Positions 18,909-27,690 of a DNA stretch of 39,605 nucleotides are shown here, piece after piece (the stretch's first letter is position 1; each line of letters starts with the position of its first letter). Source of the DNA: CAYLSO01 sp964386525 (lineage in GTDB: Bacteria > Eisenbacteria > RBG-16-71-46 > DASYSL01). The notes below the pieces were generated by a model that worked only from the letters and a program-made list of their open reading frames with translations, made no database searches and was not told where the DNA came from. The position numbers and the translations under genes are program-made. The stretch spans positions 1 through 39,605 of the forward strand of contig CAYLSO010000011.1 of the NCBI GenBank assembly GCA_964386525.1, written 5' to 3'.

Positions 18909-19574
18909 ATGGCCATCGTGCCGCTTACCGGCTCGCTGCGCGAGCGCTCCGGCAAGGGACCGGCCCGCCAGGCGCGCCGCGCCGGCCGCATCCCCGCCAT
19001 CCTCTACGGGCACGGCCACGCCGCCCTGTCGGTGGCCGTGGAGACCCGCGATTTCATCAACGCCGTGCGCCAGATGGAGGGCGGCAACATGATCGTGTCG
19101 CTCAAGCTGGACGGCGGCGAGAGGACCGCGCTCGTGCGCGGAGTGCAGCGCGACCCGCTGACGCACGAGATCCTGCACCTGGACTTCCAGGAGGTCTCGC
19201 TCACCGAGAAGGTGCGCGTCGAGGTCAACGTGCACCTGGTGGGTACGCCGATCGGGGTGAAGGACGCCGGCGGCATCCTGGAGACCATCATCCGCGCTGT
19301 GGAGGTGGAGTGTCTGGCCACCACCATCCCGGGTTCGATCGACGTCGACGTGAGCCAGCTCGGCATCGGCGACTCCGTGCACGTGCGCGACCTGCAGCCG
19401 GAGGGCGTCGTCATCCTCACCGACCCCGACCAGACGGTGGCCACCGTGGTGCCGCCGACCGTGTATGAGGCGCCGGTGGCGGAGGTGGCGGCGGTGCCGT
19501 CGGCCGAGGAGCCCGAGGTCATCGGCAAGGGCAAGGAGGAAGGCGAGGAGAAGGCCGAGGAGGAGGCCAAGTAG
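18909..19574 (+). CDS. rplY: Large ribosomal subunit protein bL25 (TL5/CTC form)
   Basis: A 221-residue protein starting at ATG 18909 after AGGAGG (18894-18899); an upstream in-frame ATG (18780) lies inside the structured leader. The N-terminal L25 domain (about 1-95) has the family start RSGKGPARQARRAGRIPAILYGHG and VRGVQRDPLTHEILHLDFQEV. The C-terminal CTC beta domain (about 96-190) includes GVKDAGGILETIIRAVEVEC and IPGSIDVDVSQLGIGDSVHV. A highly charged tail (about 195-221) ends in Glu/Lys repeats. It binds 5S rRNA in the large subunit. The neighbours prs and pth are the classic ctc context. Confidence 0.95.
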   Translation: MAIVPLTGSLRERSGKGPARQARRAGRIPAILYGHGHAALSVAVETRDFINAVRQMEGGNMIVSLKLDGGERTALVRGVQRDPLTHEILHLDFQEVSLTEKVRVEVNVHLVGTPIGVKDAGGILETIIRAVEVECLATTIPGSIDVDVSQLGIGDSVHVRDLQPEGVVILTDPDQTVATVVPPTVYEAPVAEVAAVPSAEEPEVIGKGKEEGEEKAEEEAK

Positions 19575-20162
19575 GTGTGGGTGGTCGGCCTGGGCAATCC
19601 GGGCCGCCGCTACGTGGGCACGCGGCACAACGTCGGCCACGCGCTGGTGCGCGCTCTGGTGGAGCGCTGGCGGGCCGAGCCGTTCGCCCGCCAGCGGACC
19701 TTCCACGCCTATCGCGCCCTGGCCGACGGTCCGGCGCCCGCGGTGACGCTGATCGCGCCGCAGGCGTACATGAACCGCAGCGGCGAGGCCCTGGCCGCTT
19801 TCGCGGCCGCCACCGGCGAACGGCCGGCGGCGGCGCAGACGCTGGTGGCGTGCGACGACATCTACCTGCCGGTCGGCCACCTGCGGCTGCGCTCGCGGGG
19901 GTCCACCGGCGGGCACCGCGGGCTGGCGTCGGTGCAGGAGTTCTTCGGCACCGCCGACTACGCCCGGCTGCGCCTCGGCGTCGGGCGTGCGGTCGGCGGG
20001 GAACTGGTGGAGCACGTGCTCTCGGACTTCGACGAGCACGACGAGGATTGCGTCCGTGAGGCGCTCGAACGCGCCGCGGACGCGGTGGAGACGTGGCTGC
20101 GCGAGGGCATCCTCGCGGCGATGAACCGCTTCAATCGCAGGGTCAGGGAGGTGGGTCCGTGA
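19575..20162 (+). CDS. pth: Peptidyl-tRNA hydrolase
   Basis: A 195-residue protein beginning at GTG 19575, immediately after the L25 TAG. The start fits the family opening VWVVGLGNPGRRYVGTRHNVG, which contains the conserved Asn and the catalytic His of the RHN motif. The other catalytic and binding residues lie in PQAYMNRSGEAL and LVACDDIYLPVG, followed by STGGHRGLASVQEFFGT and RLRLGVGR. It releases peptides from peptidyl-tRNA that drops off ribosomes. Its TGA overlaps the GTG of rpsF, so translation of the ribosomal gene is coupled to it. Confidence 0.96.
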   Translation: MWVVGLGNPGRRYVGTRHNVGHALVRALVERWRAEPFARQRTFHAYRALADGPAPAVTLIAPQAYMNRSGEALAAFAAATGERPAAAQTLVACDDIYLPVGHLRLRSRGSTGGHRGLASVQEFFGTADYARLRLGVGRAVGGELVEHVLSDFDEHDEDCVREALERAADAVETWLREGILAAMNRFNRRVREVGP

Positions 20163-20623
20163 TCGAGAACCAGCGGGAGTACGAGACGGTGTTCATCCTC
20201 GACCCGGGGCTCGAGGAGTCCCGGGTGAACGAGGAGGTCGAGCGCGCCGCGGCGTTGATCCGCGACAACGGCGGCACGGTGGACGAGGTGGAGCGCTGGG
20301 GCCGCCGGCGCCTGGCGTACGAGATCGGCCGCAAGCGCGACGGCGTGTACACGCTGCTGCGCTACCACGCCGAGGGTCCGGCGGTGAAGGAGCTGGAGCG
20401 CCGCCTGCGCATCAACGAGTCGGTGCTGCGCGCCCTCACCGTGGTCGTCGATCCGCGCTACAAGGAGATGCTCAAGCAGATGGCCGCCGCGCCCCCACCC
20501 GAGGAGGGCGAGGAGGGCGCCGGCGGCGAGGGCCGGGGCTTCCACCGCGGGCCGCGCTTCCGTGACGAGGGCGATGACGAGGGGCCGCGCCGCCGGCGCG
20601 GGAGCCACGACAACGCGTACTGA
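20159..20623 (+). CDS. rpsF: Small ribosomal subunit protein bS6
   Basis: A 154-residue protein starting at GTG 20159, which overlaps the pth stop. The S6 core is in residues of about 5-100: REYETVFILDPGLEESRVNEEV, GTVDEVERWGRRRLAYEIGRKRDG and RRLRINESVLRALTVVVDPR. The C-terminal tail (about 50 residues) is an acidic stretch followed by Arg- and Gly-rich sequence, which is longer than in E. coli before its Glu-ligated tail. S6 pairs with S18 on the 30S platform, and S18 is encoded in the same cluster after ssb. Confidence 0.94.
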   Translation: MIENQREYETVFILDPGLEESRVNEEVERAAALIRDNGGTVDEVERWGRRRLAYEIGRKRDGVYTLLRYHAEGPAVKELERRLRINESVLRALTVVVDPRYKEMLKQMAAAPPPEEGEEGAGGEGRGFHRGPRFRDEGDDEGPRRRRGSHDNAY

Positions 20624-20674
20624 TCCCGGGCGGCGGGCCGCCCGGCGCGGGCGGGGCCGCAGGAGCGAGGCAGC

Positions 20675-21133
20675 GTGGGTGAAGTCCGGCTAGTACGCGT
20701 CAACCGGGCGCAGCTCTCAGGGCGCGCCACCCGTGACCTGACGGTGCGCTACGCGCCCGACGGCACGCCGGTGGTGACCTTCACCGTGGCCTTCAACCGC
20801 TGGGTGAAGGGCGAGGACGGCGGCTGGCAGGAGATCCCCGGCTTCATCGGGGTGCTGGCCTCGGGGCGCTTGGCCGAGCGCTGCGGCCAGCATCTGCACA
20901 AGGGCAGCGCGCTGTACGTCGAAGGCCGGTTGCAGGACCGCCGCTACCGCGGCAAGGACGGACGCACGCACAGCCTCATCGAGATCCGCGCCGACCAGGT
21001 GCAGTTCCTCGAGCGCGAGCCGGAGGCGGGCGAGGAGCCCGACGATGCGGCTCCGTTCGAGGGCCGGCCCGCGTCGGGACGCGTGGAGGCCGAAGAAGGC
21101 GAGCTGTTCCCGGAGCTTCCGGAAGAGGACTAG
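20675..21133 (+). CDS. ssb: Single-stranded DNA-binding protein
   Basis: A 152-residue protein at GTG 20675 with a GGAG-type purine site just upstream. The OB fold is recognisable as VNRAQLSGRATRDLTVRYAPDG, VVTFTVAFNRWVKGEDGGW, then GSALYVEGRLQDRRYRGKDGR and LIEIRADQVQFLE. The tail is acidic (EEGELFPELPEED) but does not end in the usual DDxPF. Ssb coats single-stranded DNA in replication and repair. The order rpsF-ssb-rpsR is conserved across bacteria. Confidence 0.94.
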   Translation: MGEVRLVRVNRAQLSGRATRDLTVRYAPDGTPVVTFTVAFNRWVKGEDGGWQEIPGFIGVLASGRLAERCGQHLHKGSALYVEGRLQDRRYRGKDGRTHSLIEIRADQVQFLEREPEAGEEPDDAAPFEGRPASGRVEAEEGELFPELPEED

Positions 21134-21153
21134 CAGGCAAAGGAGGAGGAGCA

Positions 21154-21399
21154 GTGGCGCGCACTCGCGAGCCCCGCGGGGCCAGCAAGAAGAAGTTCTG
21201 CAAGCTGTGCATGGAGAAGGTGCCCTACATCGACTACAAAGACGACAAGCGCCTGCTCCGTTTCATGACCGACCGGGGCAAGATCGTCCCGCGTCGCATC
21301 TCGGGCAACTGTGCCGGCCACCAGAAGCAGCTGACGCTCGCCGTCAAGCGGGCGCGCGTGCTGGCCATGGTGCCCTTCACGAGCGACTCGTACCGGTAG
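21154..21399 (+). CDS. rpsR: Small ribosomal subunit protein bS18, zinc-ribbon form
   Basis: An 81-residue protein at GTG 21154, with AAGGAGGAGG at about 21138-21147. The sequence contains KKKFCKLCMEKVPYIDYKDD, LLRFMTDRGKIVPRRISGNC and AGHQKQLTLAVKRARVLAMVP. The CKLC pair together with NCAGH gives the four-ligand (C+) zinc-binding version of S18. It binds 16S rRNA next to S6. The gene is 20 bp after ssb and is followed two bases later by the DUF2232 gene. Confidence 0.96.
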   Translation: MARTREPRGASKKKFCKLCMEKVPYIDYKDDKRLLRFMTDRGKIVPRRISGNCAGHQKQLTLAVKRARVLAMVPFTSDSYR

Positions 21400-21401
21400 C
21401 C

Positions 21402-22397
21402 GTGTCCGTCCCCGCGACCCCGGCGGCCGCGCGGCCCGACGGCCGCCTCCGCCCGCTGGCCCTGGCGCTGCCGCTGCTCCTGATGGCGGCGGGAGCGCTG
21501 GAGACGCCGTCCCCCTGGAGCCAGCTGTGGATCCTGGTGCCGGCGCTGGGCGCGGCGGGGTACCTCGCCAACCTGCACCGCTGGCGGCTCGGGTGGCTGG
21601 CGCCGGCGGCGGCCGTCGGCTACATGCTGGCGCGTCCCGAGGTGCCCTCGGTGTGGGGCTGGGTGCTGGTGGGGGCGGTGGCCGCGGCGACGCTCTTCGG
21701 GTTGGCGCGGCGCGAAGCCCTGCCGCTGGCCCGGGGCCTGTGGAGCATGCTGCCGCTGGTGGGCCTGACGCTGGCCTTCCCGTTCTCCAGCCTGTACGAG
21801 CCGGCGGTGAGCGCGGCGGCGGCCGGGGTCGGCCGTCTCGGCGAGGAGGCGTTCCGCAATTACGAGAGTCTCGGCATCCAGGGCGGCAGCCTCGGCGAGC
21901 TGGCCAAGCAGGTGCAGCAGGCGAGCCAGGCGATGGCGTGGGTGATGCGCCACCTGATGCCGACGGTGCTCTTCGTGTGGGCGGCGCTGCTGGTGGCGCT
22001 GGCCACGCTGCTCGCCCGCCGCGCGGCCCGCGCCATGGGGCGGCCGCTCGCCCCCGGCGAGCCGTTCCTGCTGTTCCGGCTACCCGAAGGCGCGGTCTGG
22101 CTGTTCCTCCTGGGGCTGGGCTTCGTGGCCCTGCGCCGGCCCGAGCTGCTGCCGGCCGGCGTCAACCTTACCCTGTGCGTGGGGCTGGGCTACTGCCTGC
22201 AGGGAATGGCGGTCATCGATTTCGCCATGCTGGCCCGCGGGTTTCCGGCCGGCATGATCTGGATCCTGTTCCTGTTCGTGACGTTTTTCGCCCTGCCGGT
22301 CTTCGTCGTGACCTCCACCGGTCTCGGCCTGGCCGACATCTGGTTCGACCTGCGCCGCCGCGCGGCGGATTCCGGCGGGGAAGAGCGCGGGGCCTGA
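21402..22397 (+). CDS. DUF2232 (YybS-like) membrane protein
   Basis: A 331-residue polytopic membrane protein. GTG 21402 lies two bases after the rpsR stop, and an upstream extension would overlap rpsR out of frame. About eight hydrophobic segments are visible, such as PLALALPLLLMAAGAL and LPTVLFVWAALLVALATLLA-like stretches, with an amphipathic middle part (EEAFRNYESLGIQGGSLGEL). The position between rpsR and rplI is typical for DUF2232 proteins in many bacteria. The function of the family is unknown; a transport role has been suggested from its fold-like pattern only. Confidence 0.8.
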   Translation: MSVPATPAAARPDGRLRPLALALPLLLMAAGALETPSPWSQLWILVPALGAAGYLANLHRWRLGWLAPAAAVGYMLARPEVPSVWGWVLVGAVAAATLFGLARREALPLARGLWSMLPLVGLTLAFPFSSLYEPAVSAAAAGVGRLGEEAFRNYESLGIQGGSLGELAKQVQQASQAMAWVMRHLMPTVLFVWAALLVALATLLARRAARAMGRPLAPGEPFLLFRLPEGAVWLFLLGLGFVALRRPELLPAGVNLTLCVGLGYCLQGMAVIDFAMLARGFPAGMIWILFLFVTFFALPVFVVTSTGLGLADIWFDLRRRAADSGGEERGA

Positions 22398-22453
22398 GGC
22401 GCGCGGCGCACGGCGCGCCGCGACGGCCTCGAGACAGACAAGGAGAGCGAATC

Positions 22454-22897
22454 GTGGAAGTCATCCTGCTCGAAGAAGTGACCGGGCTCGGCACCCGCGG
22501 CGCCACCGTCAAGGTGTCGCCGGGCTACGCCCGCAACTATCTCCTGCCGCGCAAGCTCGCCATCGCGGCGACCGGCAACACGGGCAACCTCTTCAAGACG
22601 CTGGCCAAGCAGCGCGAGACCCGCGACGCCAAGCTGCACGCCGCGGCCGAGGCGTTGGCGGCGCGGCTGACGGGCGTGCACCTGACCATCCCGGCGCTGG
22701 CCGGCGAGGAGGGTGTGCTCTTCGGTTCGGTGTCGCCGGCGGACGTCTGCGACGCGCTCGCCAAGCGGGGCTTCGCGGTGGAGCGCCGCCAGGTGCACCT
22801 CGAGGAGCACATCAAGAGCCTCGGCGTGCACGAGGTCGCCATCCGGCTGCACGGCGGCGTGGGCGCCACCGTCACCGTCGAAGTGGTGCCGCAGTGA
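22454..22897 (+). CDS. rplI: Large ribosomal subunit protein bL9
   Basis: A 147-residue protein. GTG 22454 follows AAGGAGA (22440-22446). The family signature MEVILLEEVTGLGTRGATVK and VSPGYARNYLLPRKLAIAAT is complete, followed by the connecting helix (AKLHAAAEALAARL) and the C-terminal domain with EEGVLFGSVSPADVCDAL and IKSLGVHEVAIRLHGGV. L9 binds 23S rRNA and limits frameshifting. Its TGA overlaps the GTG of the isomerase gene that follows. Confidence 0.96.
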   Translation: MEVILLEEVTGLGTRGATVKVSPGYARNYLLPRKLAIAATGNTGNLFKTLAKQRETRDAKLHAAAEALAARLTGVHLTIPALAGEEGVLFGSVSPADVCDALAKRGFAVERRQVHLEEHIKSLGVHEVAIRLHGGVGATVTVEVVPQ

Positions 22898-24159
22898 GGC
22901 GCGGCGCGCGGGTCCTGGTCTGGCTGGTGGCTCTGGCGCTGGTGGCGGGCGCGTCGGGGGCCGCGGCCAAGGAGAAGAAGGACAGCAAGGGCAAGCCGGC
23001 GGCCGCGGCCGTCGACCCGGCGGAGGTGCTCGCCTGGGTGGCGGGCCAGCCCATCACCAAGACCGACCTGGAGAACCGCCTCTCCGAGCTGTCGCCGCAG
23101 TACCGGCAGCAGTTCTCCACCGCCGAGGGCAAGAAGCAGCTGCTCGACCGCATGGTGGAGGAGAACGTGTGGACGCTGGCCGCCGAGAAGGCCGGCGTGG
23201 CCGAGCGCCCCGAGATCAAGCGGCAGGTCGAGCAGAGCCGCATGAACCTCGTGGTGCGGGCCTATCTCACCGAGGTCATGCAGACCGCGCCGGCGCCGAG
23301 CGACTCGGTGATCGCGGCCTACTACGAGGCGCACCAGACCGAGCCGCAGTTCATGATGCCGCCGGCGCGCCAGGTCCGGCACATCCAGGTGGGGACCGAG
23401 AAGGAGGCCAAGGACGCGCTGGCGCAGCTCAAGAAGGGCGCCGACTTCGCCGGCCTGGCCAAGAAGGCCTCGCTGGACGCCGCCACCAAGGACAACGGCG
23501 GCGACCTCGGCCGCGTCGAGCGGCTGGGCCCGTTCGGCGAGCTCGGGCGCCAGCCGGCGCTGGCCGAGACCGCTTTCGCGGCGGCGCTGCACGTGCCGGT
23601 GGGCCCGGTGCAGTCCACCGTCGGCTGGCACGTGCTCGAGGTCCGGGACACCATCCCGCCGGCGCCGCAGCCGCTGGAGAACGTGCGCCCGCGCCTCGTG
23701 CAGATGCTCTCGCGGCAGTCGCAGGAGGACTACTACCGCGAGCAGCTCGAGAAGCAGAAGGCCGAGGCGGGCTTCCGCTGGAACCAGGCGGCGGTAGACT
23801 CGTTCCTGCACGGGCGCAAGACCGCGGCCGAGCTGTTCCGCGAGGCGCAGGACGCGCCCGACGCCGACGGGCGCATCGCCGGCTACGAGCAGGTGGTGGC
23901 GCTCTACCCGCAGAGCGAGCAGGCGCCGCAGGCCCAGTTCATGGTTGGTTTCATTTACTCGGAAGAGAAGAAGGACTACGATAAAGCCGAGGCGGCGTTC
24001 CGGAAGCTGCTGAGCGACTATCCCAAGAGCGAGCTCAAGAACTCGGCTCAGTGGATGCTCGACAACATGCGCTCCGACGCCGTGCCGAGCTTCGAGTTGC
24101 CGGGCGGCGTGAAGCGGACGCCCACGACCCCGCTCCCCGGGGGCGTCGAGAAGCGCTGA
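22894..24159 (+). CDS. Periplasmic SurA/PpiC-like peptidyl-prolyl isomerase with TPR-like tail
   Basis: A 421-residue protein starting at GTG 22894 (GTGA overlap with rplI). Residues 1-24 form a signal peptide (RRGARVLVWLVALALVAGAS). A SurA N-like helical region follows (about 40-145; WVAGQPITKTDLENRLSEL). A parvulin domain spans about 165-255 (QVRHIQVGTEKEAKDAL, GGDLGRVERLG, TVGWHVLEVRD). The last 100 residues contain TPR-like helices (AQFMVGFIYSEEKKDYDKAE, AEAAFRKLLSDYPKSELK), as in YbgF-type proteins. It probably helps outer-membrane or secreted proteins fold. The parvulin-plus-TPR combination is less common than SurA alone. Confidence 0.85.
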   Translation: MRRGARVLVWLVALALVAGASGAAAKEKKDSKGKPAAAAVDPAEVLAWVAGQPITKTDLENRLSELSPQYRQQFSTAEGKKQLLDRMVEENVWTLAAEKAGVAERPEIKRQVEQSRMNLVVRAYLTEVMQTAPAPSDSVIAAYYEAHQTEPQFMMPPARQVRHIQVGTEKEAKDALAQLKKGADFAGLAKKASLDAATKDNGGDLGRVERLGPFGELGRQPALAETAFAAALHVPVGPVQSTVGWHVLEVRDTIPPAPQPLENVRPRLVQMLSRQSQEDYYREQLEKQKAEAGFRWNQAAVDSFLHGRKTAAELFREAQDAPDADGRIAGYEQVVALYPQSEQAPQAQFMVGFIYSEEKKDYDKAEAAFRKLLSDYPKSELKNSAQWMLDNMRSDAVPSFELPGGVKRTPTTPLPGGVEKR

Positions 24160-24169
24160 GCCGCCGCGC

Positions 24170-24197
24170 GGGGCCGCCACCCCGAGGGTGGCGCCCC
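24170..24197 (+). terminator. Strong hairpin after the isomerase gene
   Basis: GGGGC and GCCACCC (24170-24174, 24176-24182) pair with GGGTGGC and GCCCC (24186-24192, 24193-24197), with one bulged C and a three-base loop. There is no U-tract. It lies 10 bp after the stop and 53 bp before the next start. Confidence 0.45.
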
Positions 24198-24250
24198 GCT
24201 GCCCGCGGCCGCCGCGACGGGCCGCTCAGCGCACGGGAGGTCCGACCCGG

Positions 24251-24733
24251 ATGGTGGTGGAAGTCAAGGTCAGCGGGCTCGCCTTCGATCCCAGGGTGAA
24301 GAGCCACGTCGTCGTCCTCAAGGAGGCCGAGGGCGACCGCGTCCTGCCCATCTGGATCGGGGCCAACGAGGCGCAGGCCATCGCCCGCGAACTGGCCGGC
24401 CAGCGCTTCCAGCGGCCGCTCACCCACGACCTGGTGGCCACCCTGATCGAGGGCCTCAAGGCGCGGGTGACGCGCGTCGTCATCGCCGACCTGCGCGACA
24501 ACACCTTCTTCGCCAACCTCATCGTCGAACGCCCGCCGGAGGTCCTCTCGGTGGACGCCCGCCCCTCCGATTCCATCGCCGTGGCGCTGCGCTGCAAGGC
24601 TCCCATCTTCGTGGATGACCGCCTGCTCGAGCACCAGACGCAGCCGGAGAAGTCCGAGGCGGAGCGGGCCGAAGAGCTGCGCCGCTACCTCGAGAACCTC
24701 GATCCTGAAGACTTCGGCAAGTACAGCCCTTAG
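24251..24733 (+). CDS. Bifunctional nuclease-family protein (DUF151)
   Basis: A 160-residue protein. ATG 24251 has GGGAGG (24235-24240) upstream. The domain reads VEVKVSGLAFDPRVKSHVVV, VLPIWIGANEAQAIARELAG, FQRPLTHDLVATLIEGL and VDARPSDSIAVALRCKAPIF, matching the BFN/DUF151 family through most of its length. The C-terminal tail is charged, with ERAEELRRYLENLDPEDFGK. Plant homologues have DNase and RNase activity; bacterial roles are not defined. It is often near signal-peptide or DNA-repair genes in other genomes. The following gene starts 37 bp downstream. Confidence 0.92.
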   Translation: MVVEVKVSGLAFDPRVKSHVVVLKEAEGDRVLPIWIGANEAQAIARELAGQRFQRPLTHDLVATLIEGLKARVTRVVIADLRDNTFFANLIVERPPEVLSVDARPSDSIAVALRCKAPIFVDDRLLEHQTQPEKSEAERAEELRRYLENLDPEDFGKYSP

Positions 24734-24770
24734 CGGCGCGGCGGCCGGCGGGCCGGGGGCGCCCGCCCGC

Positions 24771-26393
24771 ATGGCGCCCGGTCTGCGGCGGCCGGCGGGA
24801 GCTCTGGCCGGGCTCGGGCTGGGTCTCTGCCTGGCCACCGCGGCGGCGGCGGCCGAGGGTCCGACGCCTCCGGGCACCGCGAGCGCGCCGGAGGGTGCGG
24901 CGGCGATTCCACCGCTCATCGCCGACGCGGACTCGGCGGCGGCACTCCCCGCTCCGGAGACCGTCTCGCGTCATCTCGACCTGGCGCGCGCGGCCCGTCA
25001 GCGCGGCGATGCCTTCGAGTGCGCGCGGCGTTCCGCATTCGTGACGGTCTACGCGGAGAGCCTGCGCGCCCATGCCGTCGCTCCCGGAGAGCGCCGGCGG
25101 CTGACGGCCGAGCGGGACGAGGCCGGTAAGCTCCTGCGCGATACCGCCGCCCGGCTGAGCGCCGCCGAGGCGGCCGCCGCGGCCGCCTACGCCGGGCCCC
25201 AGGCCGATCTCTCGCTGCGCTTCGCGCGCGCCATGCTCGAGGCCGGGCGGCCCGGAGACGCCGCCGCCGAGGCGCTGGCCGGGCTCGCCGCCGATCCCGG
25301 CGGGCCGCGCGCCAAGGAGGCGCTGGCGCTGCTCAAGGGTGTTTCCGCCGCCCCGCGGCACGCCGGTGGCGTGCATCATTCGGTCTACCGCGCCGCGACC
25401 TTCCTGCCTTCCAGCGGTGAGTACGCTTCCTATGGGCGTTCGCTCTACGCCGGCCTGCGCCTGGCCCTCGACGAGGCGAACGCCGCGGACCGGCTGGCCG
25501 TGCGTCTGCGCCACTACGACACCGGCGGCGAGGCCTGGCGCGCGGCCGCGACGGCCCAGCAGGCGCTCGCGGACGGGGCCGGGATCTTCATCGGCGACGT
25601 GCTGAGCGTGCCGACGCTCGTGCTGGCCGGCGCCTCGCAGGCGCACGGCATCCCGCTGCTGTCGCCGTCGGCCACCGAGGAATCGGTGGGGGAGGCCGGA
25701 CCGGCGGTGTTCCAGACCGGCCTATCAGAGGCGGAGCAGGGCCGGGTGCTGGCGCGCTACGCGGTCCGCGAACTGCGGGCCCAGCGGGTGGCGATCACGC
25801 CGGAGACGGGAGATCTCGCCGCCGGCTTCGCGGAGCAGGCGGTGGCGCTGGGGGCCGCCGTGGTCCGCGTCGCCACTCCCCAGGGCAGCCGCGACGCGCG
25901 CGGCGCGGTCAGCGAGCTGCGCCGCGCTCAGGCGGACGCCCTTCTGCTGCCCGCTGACCCAGGGCAGGCGGAGATCTGGATCTTCGCCCTGGCCCGCGAG
26001 CGCTACACGGCCAAGCTGCTCGGCAGCGAGGCGCTCGACGTGGCGAGCCTTCACCCCGACGCCCAGCGCGAGGCCGAGGGCCTGGCGCTGGTGGGCATGG
26101 ACTACGCCCTACCCGAGTCGGCCTTCGCGCGCCTCGATTCGCTCGTGCGCCGGACATACGGTTTTCCGGCCGACCGCTTCGTGCGCCGCGGCTACCTCAC
26201 CGGCCGGCTGCTGGCGAGCACGCTGAGGGCCGGGGCGGCCTCGCCCGCCATGGTCGCCGAGGCGCTGGCGCAGCGCGTCCTCGTGCCGCCGGACCCGGCC
26301 CGGCCCGCCCGCGGCTTCGTGGGTTATCCGGAGAGCGAGGCGCGGGTGCCCGTCTACTTGGTCCGCCGCGGCGCGCTGGTGCGGGTGCGGTAG
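24771..26393 (+). CDS. Secreted protein with periplasmic-binding-protein (LivJ/LpoA-type) domain
   Basis: A 540-residue protein. ATG 24771 directly precedes a signal peptide (residues 1-28, RRPAGALAGLGLGLCLATAA). Residues of about 60-190 are Ala-rich and helical, TPR-like (FARAMLEAGRPGDAAAEALAG). From about 200 the sequence follows the type I receptor-family ligand-binding fold: FLPSSGEYASYGRSLYAGLR, LALDEANAADRLAVRLRHYD, IFIGDVLSVPTLVLAGASQA and IPLLSPSATEE, then a second lobe with LVGMDYALPESAF. Helical N-domain plus this fold resembles LpoA-like proteins that bind or activate cell-wall enzymes. No ABC permease is nearby, so transport is less likely. Confidence 0.75.
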   Translation: MAPGLRRPAGALAGLGLGLCLATAAAAAEGPTPPGTASAPEGAAAIPPLIADADSAAALPAPETVSRHLDLARAARQRGDAFECARRSAFVTVYAESLRAHAVAPGERRRLTAERDEAGKLLRDTAARLSAAEAAAAAAYAGPQADLSLRFARAMLEAGRPGDAAAEALAGLAADPGGPRAKEALALLKGVSAAPRHAGGVHHSVYRAATFLPSSGEYASYGRSLYAGLRLALDEANAADRLAVRLRHYDTGGEAWRAAATAQQALADGAGIFIGDVLSVPTLVLAGASQAHGIPLLSPSATEESVGEAGPAVFQTGLSEAEQGRVLARYAVRELRAQRVAITPETGDLAAGFAEQAVALGAAVVRVATPQGSRDARGAVSELRRAQADALLLPADPGQAEIWIFALARERYTAKLLGSEALDVASLHPDAQREAEGLALVGMDYALPESAFARLDSLVRRTYGFPADRFVRRGYLTGRLLASTLRAGAASPAMVAEALAQRVLVPPDPARPARGFVGYPESEARVPVYLVRRGALVRVR

Positions 26394-26477
26394 CGTTCCT
26401 TCCGAAGACGCCGCGCGGTCGCGCTCCCCGCGCCGCCCAGCGGCCGACCGCGGAGCGCACCGTCGCCCGGAGCTCGA

Positions 26478-26506
26478 TTGACCCGCTTGCCGGCCGCGAG
26501 TAGTCT
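26478..26506 (+). promoter_or_regulatory. Putative sigma70-type promoter of the HlyD/M50 gene set
   Basis: TTGACC (26478-26483), a 17-bp spacer, then TAGTCT (26501-26506). It lies 45 bp before the chosen start of the adaptor gene and after a 157-bp gap, which suggests that this gene set is a separate transcript from the upstream gene. Confidence 0.45.
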
Positions 26507-26550
26507 CTCCAAGTTCGCGTTCCCTCCTCATGCCATCGGGGGTCGCAGCC

Positions 26551-27687
26551 ATGAAGCCCGATTCCGTCTGGCTGTCCCGCGTGAGACTCTCCGCCACCGT
26601 TGTCTTGTCGCTGGGCGTCGCCGTCACGGGCGCCGCCTGCTCCCGCCAGGGCGGGCCGGGGGGCTCCGGCTCCTCCCGCCCGGCCGGGGGGATGGGCGAC
26701 CCCGCCCGCGAGGTGACCGTGGTCGTCGTGCGCCCCGGGCTTGACGCGTCCGGTGTGCTGACGACTTTCCTCGAGCCGGTGGTGGACGCGCCCGTGCCGG
26801 CCCGCCACTCGGGGATCGTCCGCGCCGTCGAGGTCACCGAAGGGCAGCGGGTCCGCCGCGGCCAGGTGCTGGCGCGCCTGGAAGACGACGAGCAGCGGAT
26901 CGAGGTGGAGCGTGCTTCCGCCCTGGCCGCCCAGACCCTCGCCGAGTACGAGCGCGCCCAGAAGGCGGCCGCGGGCAATCTGATCTCGCAGGCCGAACTT
27001 GAGGTTTCGCGGGCCAGGGAGCAGGCGGCCCGCGCCGAAGCCGACCGCGCCCGGCTCGATTTCGACCGCTGCACGCTGCGCGCGCCGGTGGACGGCGTGG
27101 TGCGCTTGGCGCGCGCCGAGCCCAACATGCTCGTGGGGGAGGAGGAGATCCTCTTCCGGATCGCCGAGACGGCGAGGCTCAAGGGCAGCCTGTACCTGCC
27201 TGCCGGCCTGCGCCCCCACCTCAAGGCCGGGGCGGCGGTGGCCGTCTCGCCGGTGGCCGATCCCTCGGCGGCCGGGGTCCGCGGGCGCATCCGGCTCGTC
27301 AACCCGATGGCCGACCCGGTGACCGGGCTGATCCACGTCGAGATCGAGGTGAGCGCCGCGCCGGGGATCGCGCCCGGGGCCGACGTGCGGGTCGGCCTGG
27401 CGGGGGTGGAACTGGACGGGGATGGCGGCGCCGCCGCGACATTGGCCGGAGCGCTGCTCCCGCTCGGCGCCTATCTCGAGCGCGACGCGGACCAGGTCTT
27501 CGTCTACAAGGTGGCCGGCGGGCGCGTGCGCCGCGTGCCCGTGGAGCTGGGCGACGTCGAGCCCGACGGCTTCACCGTCCTGTCGGGCGTGCGGGCCGGG
27601 GATCTGGTGGCCGCCGCCGGCCAGACGCCACCCGCCGACGGCGCGGCGGTGCGGCCCCGCGTCAGCGAGGGGCCCGGAGCCCGCTGA
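26551..27687 (+). CDS. HlyD/RND-type periplasmic adaptor lipoprotein
   Basis: A 378-residue protein from ATG 26551; ATG 26530 would add seven residues and cannot be excluded. Residues 1-29 form a signal ending VAVTGAAC, where Cys30 is a plausible though non-consensus lipidation site, followed by a Gly/Ser linker. The barrel-sandwich (lipoyl-like) halves read HSGIVRAVEVTEGQRVRRGQ and LRAPVDGVVRLARAEPN-like sequence, with a short coiled coil between (ASALAAQTLAEYERAQKAA). Beta-barrel and membrane-proximal domains follow. Membrane fusion proteins link inner-membrane exporters to the outer membrane. Here the partners appear to be the two fused adaptor proteins encoded next; the M50 gene starts four bases after this stop. 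Confidence 0.85.
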   Translation: MKPDSVWLSRVRLSATVVLSLGVAVTGAACSRQGGPGGSGSSRPAGGMGDPAREVTVVVVRPGLDASGVLTTFLEPVVDAPVPARHSGIVRAVEVTEGQRVRRGQVLARLEDDEQRIEVERASALAAQTLAEYERAQKAAAGNLISQAELEVSRAREQAARAEADRARLDFDRCTLRAPVDGVVRLARAEPNMLVGEEEILFRIAETARLKGSLYLPAGLRPHLKAGAAVAVSPVADPSAAGVRGRIRLVNPMADPVTGLIHVEIEVSAAPGIAPGADVRVGLAGVELDGDGGAAATLAGALLPLGAYLERDADQVFVYKVAGGRVRRVPVELGDVEPDGFTVLSGVRAGDLVAAAGQTPPADGAAVRPRVSEGPGAR

Positions 27688-27690
27688 GAC